From Aristolochia californica (taxonomy: Eukaryota; Streptophyta; Magnoliopsida; Piperales; Aristolochiaceae): 64,000 nucleotides of DNA. The notes under the pieces were generated by a model. It was not told where the DNA came from, did no database searches, and saw only the letters and a list, made by a program, of their open reading frames with translations. Of this stretch, positions 12,804 to 24,896 are shown piece after piece (the stretch's first letter is position 1; the number at the start of each line of letters is the position of its first letter). The position numbers and the translations under genes were made by a program. The DNA lies in assembly GCA_029961685.1 (NCBI GenBank), contig JARWKL010000001.1:26858295-26922294 (forward strand), written 5' to 3'.

Positions 12804-13475
12804 GCACAAATGTAAAGCAAGATAATTCCAAAGAGTTTCTGTAATTTTTAGGGATTGTAAGCTCTTTTTAGTTTTTATATATCAGGTTTTGCAATCGTCG
12901 GGAAAAAGGGGGAGGCAGGGATTTTTAACTAGTCTTGGCACCCAATCCATATGTGATTTATTATGGTAATATAGGCCGTTACACATGATAAGTCACTTTA
13001 CAATCATCCATGATCGTTGGGTCAGCTTTTTGTAGATGGGCAAAATAATGGCTTGTTTGACTCGTGTAAATATCCCACCGCACGTTCAGTTGAGAATTTA
13101 ATGAGCGTTTGTTATTCTCTTCAAAAGCTATGGATCAATAGGTGATTTGCATCTTTAACATGCTTAAAACAAGCAAATCCATTTTTAAGCATGTGTGGAG
13201 GAAATCTCTTTCTTATAAAATTCCAAGCAGTTAGGGTTGAACTAGTGGAATTTCCCAAACTTGGACAACAAAACTATTGTGGTCATTTGTGGTGTGTGAA
13301 TAAATTTTCTTTACTTACATTTGTTATTGTTTTAAATTTGTTTTCGTACATGAACTTTAAAATTTTCATTTTGTTGTGATCTATTTGCCTTTTTGTTTTA
13401 CGGGATGAAGGGAGAGCGAAAACTCAAAGTTTTGTTTTAAGAAAAAAAAGTATATGTAGAATGGAAATGCACAAT
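12804..13475 (+). repeat. Satellite monomer 20 (A/a/2)
   Basis: 672 bp. The left two-thirds matches monomer 17 (2019 bp away); the tail differs and is type 2. Confidence 0.9.
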
Positions 13476-14148
13476 GCACAAATGTTGAGCGAGATAATTC
13501 CAAAGAGTTTCTGTAATTTTTAGGGATTGTAAACTCTTCTTAGTTTTTATATATCAGGTTTTGCAATCGTCGGGAAAAAGGGGGAGGCATGGATTTTTAA
13601 CTGAGTCTTGACTCCCAATCCATAAGTCATCTCTTAGGGTAATATATCCCGTTACACATGATAAATCACTTTACAATCATCCATGATCGTTGGGCCAGCT
13701 TTTTGTTGATGGGCAAAATAATGGCTTGTTTGACTCGGGTAAATATCCCATCGCACGGTCAGTTGAGAATTTAATGAGCGTTTGTTATTCTCTTCAAAAA
13801 CTTTAGATCCATAGGTGATTTGCATCTTTAACATGTTTAAAACATGCATATCCATTTTTAAAGCATGTGTGGAGGGAATCTCTTTCCTATAAAATTCCAA
13901 GCAGTTGGGGTTGAACTAGTGGAATTTCCCAAACTTGGAGAACAAAACTTTTGCGTTCATTTGTGGTGTGTGAATAAATTTTATTTACTTACATTCGTTA
14001 TTGTTTTAAATTTTTTCCGTACTTGAACTCCAAAATTTTCATTTTGTTGTGATCTATTTGCCTTTTTGGTTTACGGGATGAAGGGAGAGCGAAAACTCAA
14101 AGTTTTGATTTATGAAAAAAGTGTACATCTAAAATGAAAACGCATAGT
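13476..14148 (+). repeat. Satellite monomer 21 (B/b/1)
   Basis: 673 bp. Core right end is gcagttgggg, a subtype that recurs in monomers 39, 53 and 57. Confidence 0.9.
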
Positions 14149-14822
14149 GCACAAATATAGAGCGATATAATTCCAAAGAGTTTCTGTAATTTTTAGGGAT
14201 TGTAAGGATTTTTTAGTTTTTATATACCAGGTTTTGCAATCGTCGGGAAAAAGGGGGAGGCAGGGATTTTTAACTGAGTGTTGACTCCCAATCCATCAGT
14301 CAATTATTAGGGTAATATAGCCCGTTACGCATGATAAATCACTTTACAATCATCCATGATCGTTGGGTCAACTTTTTGTAGATGGGCAAAATAATAGCTT
14401 GTTTGACTCGGCTAAATATCCCACCGCACGTTCACTTGAAAATTTAATGGGCGTTTGTTATTCACTTCAAAAGCTTTGGATCCATAGGTGATTTGCATCT
14501 TTAACATGTTTAAAACGTGCAAATCCATTTTTTAAGCATGTGTGGAGGAAATCTCTTTCTTATAAAATTCCAAGCTGTTAGGGTTGAGCTAGTGGAATTT
14601 CCCAAACTTGGACAACAAAACTTTTGTGTTCATTTGTGGTGTGTGAATAAATATTCTTTACTTACATTTGTTATTGTTTTAAATTTTTTTCAGTACATGA
14701 ACTCTAAAATTTTCATTTTGTTGTGATCTATTTGCCTTTTTGATTTACGGGATGAAGGGAGAGCGAAAACTCATAGTTTGTATTTATGAAAAAAGTGTAC
14801 ATGTAGAATGAAAATGCACAGT
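14149..14822 (+). repeat. Satellite monomer 22 (A/a/1')
   Basis: 674 bp. Carries ccatcagtcaattatt, aatagcttg, ggctaaatat, ttattcacttc and aaacgtgc, shared with monomer 25. Tail is hybrid: gtgtacatgtagaatg. Confidence 0.9.
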
Positions 14823-15493
14823 GCACAAATGTAGAGTGAGATAATTCCAAAGAGTTTCTGTAATTTTTTGGGATTGTAAGCTCTTCTTAGTTTTTATATA
14901 TCAGGTTTTGCAATCTTCGGGAAAAAGGGGGAGGCAGGGATTTTTAACTAAGTCTTGACTCCCAATCCATAAGTCATTTATTAGGGTAATATAGCCCGTT
15001 ACGAATGATAAATCAATTCAAAATCATCCATGATCTTTGGTCAGCTTTTTGTAGATGGGCAAAATAATGGCTTGTTTGACTCGGGAAAATATCCCACCGA
15101 ACGTTCGGTTGAGAATTTAATGAGCGTTTGTTATTCTGTCCAAAAGCTATGGATCCATAGGTGATTGGCATCTTTAACAAGTATAAAACATGCAAATCCA
15201 TTTTTTAAGCATTTGTGGAGGAAATCTCTTTCTTATAAAATTCCAAGATGTTAGGTTGAACTAGTGGAATTTCCCAAACTTTGACAACAAAATTTTTGTC
15301 TTTATTTGTGGTGTGTGAATAAATTTTCTTTACTAACTTTTGTTATTGTTTTAATTTTTTTCCGTACATGAACTCTAAAAGTTTCATATTGTTGTGATCT
15401 AATTGCCTTTTTGGTTTACGGGATGAAGGGAGAGCGAAAACTCAAAGTTTTGATTTATGAAAAAAGTGTACATGTAGAATGAAAATGCCCAGT
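14823..15493 (+). repeat. Satellite monomer 23 (A/a/1')
   Basis: 671 bp. Lacks one g in ctttggtcagc; that form, with aaaatcatcc, is typical of monomers 31, 37, 46 and 55. Confidence 0.9.
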
Positions 15494-16167
15494 GCACAAA
15501 TGTAGAGCGAGATAATTCCAAAGAGTTTCTATAATTTTTAGGGATTGTACGCTCTTCTTAGTTTTTATATATCAAGTTTTGCAATCGTCGGGAAAAAGGG
15601 GGAGGCAAGGATTTTTAAATGAGTCTTGACTCCCAATCCAGAAGTCATTTCTTTGGGTAATATAGCCCGTTACGCATGATAAATCACTCTGCAATCATCC
15701 ATGATCGTTGGGTCAGCTTTTCGTAGATGGGCAAAATAATGGCTTGTTTGACATGGGTAAATATCCCACTACACGTTCACTTGAGAATTTAATGAGCGTT
15801 TGTTATTCTCCTCAAAAGCTATGGATCCATACGTTATTTGCATCTTTAACATGTTTAAAACTTGCAAATCCATTTTTTAAGCATGTGTGGAGGAAATCTC
15901 TTTCTTATAAAATTCCAAGCTGTTAGGGTTGAACTAGTGGAATTTCCCAAACTTTGACAACAAAATTTTTGTGTTCATTTGTGGTTTGTGAATAAATTTT
16001 CTTTACTTACATTTGCTATTGTTTTAAATTTTTTTCCATACATGAACTCTAAAATTTTCATTTTGTTGTGATCTATTTGCCTTTTTGGTTTACGGGATGA
16101 AGGGAGAGCGAAAACTCAAAGTTTTGATTTATGAAAAAAGTGTACATCTAAAATGAAAATGCACAGT
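15494..16167 (+). repeat. Satellite monomer 24 (A/a/1)
   Basis: 674 bp. Core reads aaacttgcaaatcc; private form gacatgggtaaat. Confidence 0.9.
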
Positions 16168-16843
16168 GCACAAATGTAGAACGAGATAATTCCAAAGAGT
16201 TTCTGTAATTTTTAGGGATTGTAAGCTCTTCTTAGTTTTTATATATCAGGTTTTTCAATCGTCTGGAAAAAAGGGGGCGGCAAGGATTTTTACCTGAGTC
16301 TTGACTACCAATCCATCAGTCAATTATTAGCGTAATATAGCCCGTTACGCATGATAAATCACTTTACAATCATCCATGATCGTTGGGTCAGCTTTTTGTA
16401 GATGGGCAAAATAATAGCTTGTTTGACTCGGCTAAATATACCACCGCACGTTCACTTGAAAATTTAATGGGCGTTTGTTATTCACTTCAAAAGCTTTGGA
16501 TCCATAGGTGATTTGCATCTTTAACATGTTTAAAACGTGCAGATCCATTTTTTAAGCATGTGTGGAGGAAATCTCTTTCTTATAAAATTCCAAGCTGTTA
16601 GGGTTGAACTAGTGGAATTTCCCAAACTTGGACAACAAAACTTTTGTGTTCATTTGTGGTGTGTGAATAAATTTTCTTTACTAACATTTTTTTTTGTTTT
16701 AAATTTTTTTCCGTACATTAACTCTAAAATTTTCATTTTGTTGTGATCTATTTGCCTTTTTGGTTTACGGGATGAAGGGAGAGCGAAAAACTCAAAGTTT
16801 TGTTTTATGAAAAAAGTGTACATCTAAAATGAAAATGCACAGT
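16168..16843 (+). repeat. Satellite monomer 25 (A/a/1)
   Basis: 676 bp. Left half repeats monomer 22 at +2019 bp. Private forms are taacatttttttttg and acattaactct. Confidence 0.9.
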
Positions 16844-17510
16844 GCACAAATGTTGAGCGAGATAATTCCAAAGAGTTTCTGTAATTTTTAGGGATTGTAA
16901 GCTCTTCTTAGTTTTTATATATCAGGTTTTGCAATCGTCGGGAAAAAGGGGGTGGCAGCGATTTTTAACTGAGTCTTGACTACCAATCCAACAGTCATTT
17001 CTTAGGGTATTATAGCCCACTACGCATGATAAATCACTTTACAATCATCCATGATCATTAGGTCAGCTTTTGTAGATGGGCAAAATAATGGCTTGTTTGA
17101 CACGTGTCCAACCGCACGGTCAGTTGAGAATTTAATGAGCGTTTGTTATTCTCTTCAAAAGCTTTAGATCCATAGGTGATTTTCATCTTTAACATGTTTA
17201 AAACATGCAAATCCATTTTTTAACCATGTGTGGAGGAAATCTCTTTCTTATAAAATTCCAAGCTGTTAGGGTTGAACTAGTGGAATTTCCCAAACTTGGA
17301 CAGCAAAACTTTTGTGTTCATTTGTGGTGTGTGAATAAATATTCCTTACTTACATTTGTTATTGTTTTAAATTTTTTTCAGTACATGAACTCTAAAATTT
17401 TCATTTTGTTGTGATCTATTTGCCTTTTTGGTTTACGGGATGAAGGGAGAGCGAAAACTTAAAGTTTTGATTTATGAAAAAAGTGTACTTCTAAAATGAA
17501 AATGCACAGT
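16844..17510 (+). repeat. Satellite monomer 26 (A/a/1), 6 bp deletion
   Basis: 667 bp. At about 17100 ctcgggtaaatatccc is reduced to cacgtgtcca. Core reads ttttttaaccatg and mid ttcagtacatg, both repeated in monomer 31. Confidence 0.9.
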
Positions 17511-18179
17511 GCAGAAATGTAGAGCGAGATAATTCCAAGGAGTTTCTGTAATTTTTAGGGATTGTAAGCTCTTCTTAGTTTTTATATATCAGGTTTTTCA
17601 ATCGTCCGGAAAAAGGGGGAGGCAGGGATTTTTAACTGAGTCTTGACTCCCAATCCATAAGTCATTTCTTAGGGTAATATAGCCCGTTTCGCATGATAAA
17701 TCACTTTACATCCATGATCGTTGGGTCAGCTTTTTGTAGATGGGCAAAATAATTGCTTGTTTGACTCGGGTAAATATTCCACTGCACGTTCGCTTGAGAA
17801 TTTAATGAGCGTTTGTTATTCTCCTCAAAAGCTTTGGATCCATAGGTGATTTGCATCTTGAACATCTTTATAACATGCATATCCATTTTTAAAGCATGTG
17901 TGGAGGAAATCTCTTTCCTATAAAATTCCAAGCTGTTGGGGTTGAACTAGTGGAATTTCCCAAACATGGGCAACAAAACTTTTGTGTACATTTGTGGTGT
18001 GTGAAAAAAAATTCTTTACTTACATTTGTTATTGTTTTAAATTTTTTCCATACTTGAACTCAAAAATTTTCATTTTGTTGTGATCTATTTGCCTTTTTGG
18101 TTTACGGGATGAACGGAGAGCGAAAACTCAAAGTTTTGTTTTAAGACAAAGGAGTACATGTAGAATGGAAATACACAAT
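17511..18179 (+). repeat. Satellite monomer 27 (B/b/2)
   Basis: 669 bp. Left part has cgtttcgcatg, aatattcc and ctcctcaaaagc, shared with monomer 32. The inverted repeat is broken (catctttataacatg). Confidence 0.9.
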
Positions 18180-18853
18180 GTAAAAATGTAGATAGAGATA
18201 ATTCGAAAGAGTTTCTGTAATTTTTAGGGATTGTAAGATCTTCTTAGTTTTTATATATCAGGTTTTGCAATCGTCGGGAAAAAGGGGGAGATAGGGATTT
18301 TTAACTGAGTCTTGACTCCCAATCCATAAGTCATTTATTAGGGTAATATACCCCGATACGGATGATAAATCACTTTACAATCATCCATGATCGTTGGGTC
18401 AGCTTTTTGTTGATGGGCAAAATAATGGCTTGTTTGACTCGGGTAAATATCCCACCGCACGTTTAGTTGAGAATTCAATGAGCATTTGTTATTCTCTTCA
18501 AAAGCTTCGGATCCATAGGTGATTTGCATATTTAACATGTCTAAAACATGCATATCCATTTTTAAAGCATGTGTGTAGGAAATCTCATTCCTATAAAATT
18601 CCAAGCTGTTGGGGTTGAACTAGTGGCATTACCCAAAATTGGACAACAAAACTTTTGTGTTCATTTGTGGTGTGTGAATAAATTTTCTTTACTTACATTT
18701 GTTTTTGTTTTAAATTTTTTTATGTACATGAACTCTAAAATTTTCATTTTGTTGTGATCTATATGCCTTTTAGGTTTACGGGATGAAGGGAGAGTGAAAA
18801 ACTCAAAGTTTTTCTTTAAGAAAAAGTGTACATCTAAAATAAAAATGCACAGT
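18180..18853 (+). repeat. Satellite monomer 28 (B/a/1')
   Basis: 674 bp. Right part has tgcatatttaac, gtgtgtagg and ggcattacccaaaattgg, shared with monomer 32. Tail is ctttaagaaaaagtg. Confidence 0.9.
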
Positions 18854-19527
18854 GCACAAATGTAGAGCAAGATAATTCCAAAGAGTTTCTGTAATTTTTA
18901 GGGATTGTAAGCTCTTCTTAGTTTTTATATATCAGGTTTTGCAATCGTCGGGAAAAACGGGGAGGCAGGGATTTTTAACTGAGTCTTGACTCCCAATCTA
19001 TAAGTCAATTATTAGGGTAATATATCCCGTTACGCATGATAAATCACTTTACAATCATCCACGATCGTTGGGTCAGCTTTTTGTAGATGGGCCAAATAAT
19101 GGCTTGTTTGACTCGGGTAAATATCCCACCGCACGTTCACTTGAGAATTTAATGGGCGTTTGTTATTCTCTTCAAAAGCTTTGGATCCATAGGTGATTTG
19201 CATCTTTTGCATGTCTAAAACATGCAAATTCATTTTTTAAGCATGTGTGGAGGAAATCTCTTTCTTATAAAATTCCTAGCTGTTAGGGTTGAACTAGTGG
19301 AATTTCCCAATCTTGGACAACAAAACTTTTGTGTTCATTTGTGGTGAATGAATAAATTTTCTTTACTTACATTAGTTATTGTTTTAAATTTTTTTCCGTA
19401 CATGAAGTCTAAAATTTTCATTTTGTTGTGATCTATTTGCCTTTTCGGTTTACGGGATGAAGGGAAAGCGAAAACTCAAAGTTTTGATTTATGAAAAAAG
19501 TGTACATCTAAAATGAAAATGCACTGT
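18854..19527 (+). repeat. Satellite monomer 29 (A/a/1)
   Basis: 674 bp. Subtype with catgcaaattc, acatgaagtct and gccttttcgg, recurring in monomers 35, 50 and 59. Confidence 0.9.
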
Positions 19528-20203
19528 TCAAAAACGTAGACCGAGATAATTCCAAAGAGTTTCTGTAATTTTTAGGGATTGTATGCACTTCTTAGTTTTT
19601 ATATATCAGGTTTTGCAATCGTCGGGAAAAAGGGGGAGGCAGGGATGTTTTACTAGATTCTTGACTCCCAATCCATAAGTCATTTCTTAGGGTAATATAG
19701 CCCGTTATGTATGATAAATCAATTTACAATCATCCATGATCTTTCGGTCAGCTTTTTGTAGATGGGCAAAATAATGGCGTGTTTGACTCGGGTAAATATC
19801 CCACCGCACGTTCAGTTGAGAATTTATTGAGCGTTTTTTATTCTCTTCAAAAGCTTTGGATCCTTACGTGATTTGCATCTTTAACATGTTTAAAACCTGC
19901 ATATCCATTTTTAAAGCATGTGTGGAGGAAATCACTTTCCTATAAAATTCCAAGCTGTTGGGGTTGAACTTGTGGAATTTCCCAAACTTGGACAACAAAA
20001 ATTTTGTGTTCATTTGTGGTGTGTGAATAAATTTGCTTTACTTACATTTGTTTTTTTTTAAAATTTTTTTCCGTACGTGAACTCTAAAATTTTCATTTTC
20101 TTGTGATCTATATGCCTTTTCAGCCTACGAGATGAAGGGAGAGCGAAAAACTCAAAATTTTGATTTAAGAAAAAAGTGTACATCTAAAATGAAAATGCAT
20201 TGT
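19528..20203 (+). repeat. Satellite monomer 30 (B/a/1')
   Basis: 676 bp. Subtype with ttactaga, atccttacgtg, acgtgaactct and tail gatttaag, recurring in monomers 36, 51 and partly 60. Confidence 0.9.
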
Positions 20204-20876
20204 GCACAAATGTAAAGCGAGATAATTCCAAAGAGTTTCTGTAAATTTTAGGGATTGTAAGGTCTTCTTAGTTTTTATATATATGGTTTTGCAATCGTCG
20301 GGAAAAAGGGGGAGGCAGGGATTTTTCTCTGAGTCTTGACTCCCAATCCATAAGTCATTTATTAGGGTAATATAGCCCGTTACGGATGATCAATCAATTT
20401 AAAATCATCCATGATCATTGGTCAGCTTTTTGTAGATGGGCAAAATAATGGCTTGTTTGACTCGTGTAGATATCCCACCGCACGGTCTGTTGAGAATTTA
20501 ACGAGCGTTTGTTATTCTCTTCAAAAGCTTTGGATCCATAGGTGATTTTCATCTTTAACATGTTTAAAACATGCAAATCCATTTTTTAACCATGTGTGGA
20601 GGAAATCTCTTTCTGATAAAATTCCAAGCTGTTAGGGTTGCACTAGTGGAATTTCCCAAACTTGGACAACAAAACTTTTGTGTTCATTTGCGGTGTGTGA
20701 ATAAATATTCTTTACTTACATTTGTTATTGTTTTAAATTTTTTTCAGTACATGAACTCTAAAATTTTTATTTTGTTGTGATCTATTTGCCTTTTTGGTTT
20801 ACGGGATGAAGGGAGAGTGAAAACTTAAAGTTTTGATTTATGAAAAAAGTGTACATCTAAAATGAAAATGCACAGT
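20204..20876 (+). repeat. Satellite monomer 31 (A/a/1)
   Basis: 673 bp. Left part is like monomer 37 (gatcaatcaatttaaaatc); right part is like monomer 26 (ttttttaacc, ttcagtac). A mosaic of two neighbours' variants. Confidence 0.9.
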
Positions 20877-21548
20877 GCACAAATGTAGAGCGAGATAATT
20901 CCAAAGAGTTTCTGTAATTTTTAGGGATTGTAAGCTCTTCTTAGTTTTTATGTATCAGGTTTTTCAATCGTCTGGAAAAAGGGGGAGGCAGGGATTTTTA
21001 ACTGAGTCTTGACTCCCAATCCATAAGTCATTTCTTAGGGTAATATAGCCCGTTTCGCATGATAAATCACTTTACAATCATCCATGATCGTTGGGTCAGC
21101 TTTTTGTAGATGGGCAAAATAATGGCTTGTTTGACTCGGGTAAATATTCCACCGCACGTTCACTTGAGAATTTAATGAGCGTTTGTTATTCTCCTCAAAA
21201 GCTTTGGACCCATAGGTGATTTGCATATTTAACATGTTTAAAACATGCATATCCATTTTTAAAGCATGTGTGTAGGAAATCTTTCCTATAAAATTCCAAG
21301 CTGTTGGGGTTGAACTAGTGGCATTACCCAAAATTGGACAACAAAACTTTTGTGTTCATTTGTGGTGTGTGAATAAATATTCTTTAGTTACATTTGTTTT
21401 TGTTTTAAATTTTTTTCTGTACATGAACTCTAAAATTTTCATTTTGTTGTGATCTATATGCGTTTTAGGTTTACAGGATGAAGGGAGAGCGAAAAACTCA
21501 AAGTTTTGCTTTAAGAAAAAGTGTACATCTAAAATAAAAATGCACAAT
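20877..21548 (+). repeat. Satellite monomer 32 (B/a/1'), chimera of 27-like and 28-like halves
   Basis: 672 bp. The left half follows monomer 27 (cgtttcgcatg, aatattcc, ctcctcaaaagc); the right half follows monomer 28 (tgcatatttaac, gtgtgtagg, ggcattaccc). The switch falls at about 21205-21230, in the HindIII/BamHI and CATG palindrome region. Confidence 0.85.
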
Positions 21549-22221
21549 GGACAAATGTAGAGCAAGATAATTCCAAAGAGTTTCTGTAATTTTTAGGGAT
21601 TGTAAGCTCTTCTTAGTTTTTATATATCAGGTTTTGCAATCGTCGGGAAAAAGGGGGAGGCAGGGATTTTTAACTGAGTCTTGACTCCCAATCTATAAAT
21701 CAATTATTAGGGTAATATAGCCCGTTACACATGATAAATCACTTTACAATCATCCTTGATTTTTGGGTCAGCTTTTTGTAGATGGGCAAAATAATGGCTT
21801 GTTTGACTCAGGTAAATATTCCACCGCACGTTTAGTTGAGAATTTAATGGGCGTTTGTTATTCTCTTCAAAAGATATGGATCCATAGGTGATTTGCATCT
21901 TTAACTAGTTTAAAACATGCAAATCCATTTGTTAAGCATGTGTGGAGGAAATCTCTTTTTCTAAAATTCCAAGCTGTTAGGGTTGAATTAGTGGAATTTC
22001 CCAAACTTGGACAACAAAACTTTTGTGTTCATTTGTGGTGTGTGAATAAATTTTCTTTACTTACATTTGTTATTGTTTTAAATTTTTTTTCGTACATGAA
22101 CTCTAAAATTTTCATTTTGTTGTGATCTATTTGGCTTTTTGGTTTACAGGATGAAGGGAGAGCGAAAACTCAAAGTTTTGATTTATGAAAAAAGTGTACA
22201 TCTAAAATGAAAATGCATAGT
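21549..22221 (+). repeat. Satellite monomer 33 (A/a/1)
   Basis: 673 bp. The CATG inverted repeat is altered to aactagtttaaaacatg, creating a second ACTAGT at 21904-21909. Confidence 0.9.
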
Positions 22222-22875
22222 GCACAAATGTAGAATGAGATAATTCCAAAGAGTTTCTGTAATTTTTAGGGATTGTAAGCTCTTCTTAGTTTTTATATAT
22301 CAGGTTTTTCAATCGTCTGGAAAAAAGGGGGAGGCAAGGATTTTTACCTGAGTCTTAACTCCCAATCCATAAGTCACTTTACAATCATCCATGATCGTTG
22401 GGTCAGCTTTTTGTAGATGGGCAAAATAATGGCTTGTTTGACTTGGGTGAATATTCCACCGCACGTTCACTTGAGCGTTTGTTATTCTCTTCAAAAGCTT
22501 TGGATCCATAGGTGATTTGCATCTTTAACATGCATATCCATTTTTAAAGCATGTTTTAACATGTTTAAAACATGCATATCCATTTTTAAAGCATGTGTGG
22601 AGGAAATCTCTTTCCTATAAAATTCCAAGCTGTTGGGGTTGAACTAGTGGAATTTCCCAAACTTGGACAACAAAACTTTTGTGTTCATTTGTTGTGTGTG
22701 AATAAATTTTCTTTACTTACATTTGTTATTGTTTAAATTTTTTCCATACTTGAACTCCAAAATTTTCATTTTGTTGTGATCTATTTGCCTTTTTGGTTTA
22801 CGAGATGAACAGGGAGCGAAAACTCAAAGTTTAGTTTTAAGAAAAAAGAGTAGATGTAGAATGGAAATACACAAT
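22222..22875 (+). repeat. Satellite monomer 34 (B/b/2), multiply rearranged
   Basis: 654 bp. Three indels: about 40 bp lost near 22375 (aagtca joined to ctttacaatc), 11 bp lost near 22475 (ttgagcgttt), and about 30 bp gained at 22528-22600 by local duplication of the CATG cluster. Its left end and tail match monomer 49. Confidence 0.9.
22528..22600 (+). repeat. Local tandem duplication of the CATG palindrome region in monomer 34
   Basis: The stretch acatgcatatcc...aaagcatg occurs twice in succession, joined by ttttaacatgttt. Every other copy has it once. Palindromic CATG motifs flank both junctions. Confidence 0.85.
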
Positions 22876-23549
22876 GCAAAAATGTAGAGAGAGATAATTC
22901 CAAAGAGTTTCTGCAATTTATAGGGATTGTAAGCTCTTCTTAGTTTTTAAATATCAGGTTTTGCAAACGTCGGGAAAAAGGGGGAGGCAGCGATTTTTAA
23001 CTGAGTCTTGACTCCGAATCCATAAGTAATTAATTAGGGTAATATATCCCGTTAAGCATGATAAATCACTTTACAATCATCCACGATCGTTGGGTCAGCT
23101 TTTTGCAGATGGGCAAAATAATGGCTTGTTTGACTCGGGTAAATATCCGACCGCACGTTCACTTGAGAATTTAATGGGCGTTTGTTATTCTCTTCAAATG
23201 CTTTGGATCCATAGGTGATTTGCATCTTTAGCATGTCTAAAACATGCAAATTCTTTTTTTAAGCATGTGTGGAGGAAATCTCTTTCTTATAAAATTCCTA
23301 GCTGTTAGGGTTGAACTAGTGGAATTTCCCAATCTTGGACAACAAAACTTTTGTGTTCATTTGTGGTGAGTGAATAAATTTTCTTTACTTACATTAGTTA
23401 TTGTTTCAAATTTTTTTCCGTACATGAAGTCTAAAATTTTCATTTTGTTGTGATCAATTTGCCTTTTCGGTTTACGGGATGAAGGGAGAGCGAAAACTCA
23501 AAGTTTTGATTTATGAAAAAAGTGTACATCTAATATGAAAATGCACCAT
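22876..23549 (+). repeat. Satellite monomer 35 (A/a/1)
   Basis: 674 bp. Repeats monomer 29 at +4022 bp, including aattcctagctgttagg and gaccaagata. Confidence 0.9.
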
Positions 23550-24225
23550 TCACAAATGTAGACCAAGATAATTCCAAAGAGTTTCCGTAATTTTTAGGGA
23601 TTGTCTGCACTTCTTAGTTTTTATATATCAGGTTTTGCAATCGTCGGGAAAAAGGGGGAGGCAGGGATTTTTTACTAGAGTCTTGACTCCCAATCCATAA
23701 GTCATTTCTTAGGGTAATATAGCCCGTTACGTATGATAAATCACTTTACAATCATCCATGATCTTTGGGTCAGATTTTTGTAGATGGGCAAAATAATGGC
23801 ATGTTTGACTCGGGTAAATATCCCACCGCATGTTTAGTTGAGAATTTATTGAGCGTTTGTTATTCTCTTCAAAAGCTTTGGATCCTTACGTGATTTGCAT
23901 CTTTAACATGTTTAAAACATGCATATGCATTTTTAAAGCATGTGTGGAGGAAATCACTTTCCTATAAAATTCCATGCTGTTGGGGTTGAACTTGTGGAAT
24001 TTCCCAAACATGGACAACAAAAATTTTGTGTTCATTTGTGGTGTGTGAATAAATTTGCTTTACTTACATTTGTTATTTTTTTAAATTTTTTTCCGTACGT
24101 GAACTCTAAAATTTTCATTTTGTTGTGATCTAGATGCCTTTTCAGTCTACAGGATGAAGGGAGAGCGAAAAACTCAAAGTTTTGATTTAATAAAAAAGTG
24201 TACATCTAAAATGAAAATGCATTGT
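23550..24225 (+). repeat. Satellite monomer 36 (B/a/1')
   Basis: 676 bp. Repeats monomer 30 at +4022 bp (ttactagag, atccttacgtg, acgtgaactct, gcattgtgc). Confidence 0.9.
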
Positions 24226-24896
24226 GCACAAATGTAAAGCGAGATAATTCCAAAGAGTTTCTGTAAATTTTAGGGATGGTATGGTCTTCTTAGTTTTTAT
24301 ATATCTGGTTTTGCAATCGTCGGGAAAAAGGGGGAGGCAGGGATTTTTAACTGAGTCTTGACTCCCAATCCATAAGTCATTTATTAGGGTAATATAGCCC
24401 GTTACGGATGATCAATCAATTTAAAATCATCCATGATCGTTGGTCAGCTTTTTGTAGATGGGCAAAATAATGGCTTGTTTGACTCTGGTAAATATGCCAC
24501 CGCACGTTTAGTTGAGAATTTAATGAGCGTTTTTTATTCTCATCGAAAGCTATGGATCCATAGGTGATTTGCGTCTTTAACATGTTTAAAACATGCAAAT
24601 CCTTTTTTTAGCCTGTGTGGAGGAAATCTCTTTCTTATAAAATTCATAGCTGTTAGGTTGAACTAATGGAATTTCCTAAACTTTGACAACAAAACTTTTG
24701 TGTTCATTTGTGGTGTGTGAATAAATTTTCTTTATTTACATTTGTTATTGTTTTAAATTTTTTTCAGTAGTTGAACTCTAAAATTTTCATTTTGTTGTGA
24801 TCTATTTGCCTTTTTGGTTTACGGGATGAAGGGAGAGCGAAAACACAAAGTTTTGATTTATGAAAAAAGTGTACATGTAGAATGAAAATACACAGT
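24226..24896 (+). repeat. Satellite monomer 37 (A/a/1')
   Basis: 671 bp. Left part repeats monomer 31 at +4022 bp (gatcaatcaatttaaaatc, gttggtcagc). Right part resembles monomers 46 and 55 (ttcatagctgttaggttg). Confidence 0.9.

Larger units (their letters stand above)
10112..13400 (+). repeat. Higher-order repeat: monomers 16-17 recur as 19-20 (3-monomer spacing)
   Basis: Monomer pairs 16/19 and 17/20 share private variants at constant offsets of 2018 and 2019 bp. Monomer 18 fills the gap. Similarity ends inside monomer 20, before its tail. Confidence 0.8.
14290..16620 (+). repeat. Higher-order repeat: monomer 22 recurs as 25
   Basis: About 14290-14600 and 16309-16620 share a cluster of variants rare elsewhere (ccatcagtcaattatt, aatagcttg, ggctaaat, cttgaaaatttaatggg, attcacttc). 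Offset is 2019 bp, three monomers. Confidence 0.8.
18854..24500 (+). repeat. Higher-order repeat: monomers 29-31 recur as 35-37 (6-monomer, 4022 bp)
   Basis: Three consecutive start offsets are identical (18854/22876, 19528/23550, 20204/24226) and each pair shares private variants. The match decays inside monomer 31/37, where the right halves differ. Confidence 0.85.

Noticed and set aside
22309..22509. Different 66-residue frame in copy 34
   Set aside because: It results from the 40 bp and 11 bp deletions fusing parts of two chance frames, not from a gene.
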